Assembly: GCA_003445835.1 (NCBI GenBank)
Contig: DMCI01000010.1
Location: forward strand, 3,922-9,571
Reading direction: 5' to 3'
DNA from: Clostridiales bacterium
GTDB lineage: Bacteria > Bacillota > Clostridia > Christensenellales > CAG-1252
Length of the DNA stretch: 5,650 bases
Under the pieces are notes generated by a model. The model ran no database searches. It was given only the letters and a program-made list of their open reading frames with translations, and was not told the origin of the DNA. Below are positions 5,584-5,650 of this stretch, one piece after another; within the stretch, counting starts at the first letter, position 1, and every line of letters starts with the position of its first letter. A program made the translations under genes and the position numbers.

Positions 5584-5650
5584 TGGTGCCGAAGGCGGGA
5601 CTCGAACCCGCACGGAGTCGCCCCCGAGGGATTTTAAGTCCCTTGCGTCT
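5584..5650 (-). tRNA. tRNA-Leu (anticodon UAA), 3' part, cut by window edge
   Basis: The minus strand shows the anticodon arm AGGGA-CTTAAAA-TCCCT with anticodon TAA (5636-5634), reading UUA and UUG. It is followed by a long class II variable arm, the T arm GCGGG-TTCGAGT-CCCGC, the acceptor strand CTTCGGC, discriminator A and an encoded CCA (5586-5584). The 5' acceptor strand and most of the D arm lie beyond the window. The long variable arm and discriminator A fit leucine. The 3' end is only 8 nt from the first pair of the thrS T-box Stem I, so both are probably on one primary transcript. Confidence 0.95.

Noticed and set aside
5627..5637. TAAAAT-like -10 box inside the tRNA-Leu anticodon loop
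   Set aside because: The sequence is explained by the tRNA anticodon arm, and no matching -35 can be judged within the window.
1..5650. Search for mobile elements, CRISPR repeats, toxin-antitoxin or defence genes
   Set aside because: No transposase, terminal repeats, direct-repeat array or accessory gene is visible; every sizable stretch is a housekeeping gene or its leader.

Overview
This 5.65 kb window reads almost entirely on the minus strand. It looks like a piece of chromosome from a low-to-moderate-GC Gram-positive bacterium, most likely an uncultured gut-type Clostridia lineage. The reasons are a T-box leader in front of thrS, an L20-type attenuator in front of infC-rpmI-rplT, strong AGGAGG-type ribosome binding sites, and the gene order. 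This placement rests on family knowledge and sequence features only; no database search was done.

In the direction of transcription (right to left): the 3' three-quarters of a tRNA-Leu(UAA) gene runs in from the right edge (5650-5584). Only 8 nt later comes Stem I of a compact threonine T-box riboswitch (about 5575-5382) with specifier ACC, the T-box core and an intrinsic terminator. It controls thrS (5346-3412, threonyl-tRNA synthetase). A strong sigma-A-type promoter (3399-3371) lies just past the thrS stop and starts an approximately 115-nt leader that folds as an L20-type attenuator. It is followed by infC (3250-2744, translation initiation factor 3, with an ATC start codon), rpmI (2713-2519, L35) and rplT (2502-2152, L20). 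A strong hairpin terminator (2146-2115) closes this ribosomal unit.

Directly against that terminator starts a SpoU/TrmH-family RNA 2'-O-methyltransferase gene (about 2111-1344), with no visible ribosome binding site. It is followed by yebC (1329-589) and proA (587 to beyond the left edge). yebC and proA are 1 nt apart, and the proA ribosome binding site lies in the codons of the acidic YebC tail.

The common theme is translation: charging of tRNA-Thr, initiation, two 50S proteins, RNA modification and a YebC translation factor, followed by a proline biosynthesis enzyme. Three layers of RNA-level control are visible: T-box attenuation, L20 attenuation and the non-AUG start of infC. I see no mobile element, CRISPR array or clearly new gene system. 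The most interesting points are the tRNA/T-box junction, the reduced T-box architecture, the SD-less gene abutting a terminator, an AT-rich island with an extended -10 box inside the methyltransferase gene, and the yebC-proA coupling. No gene-free stretch exceeds 300 bases.
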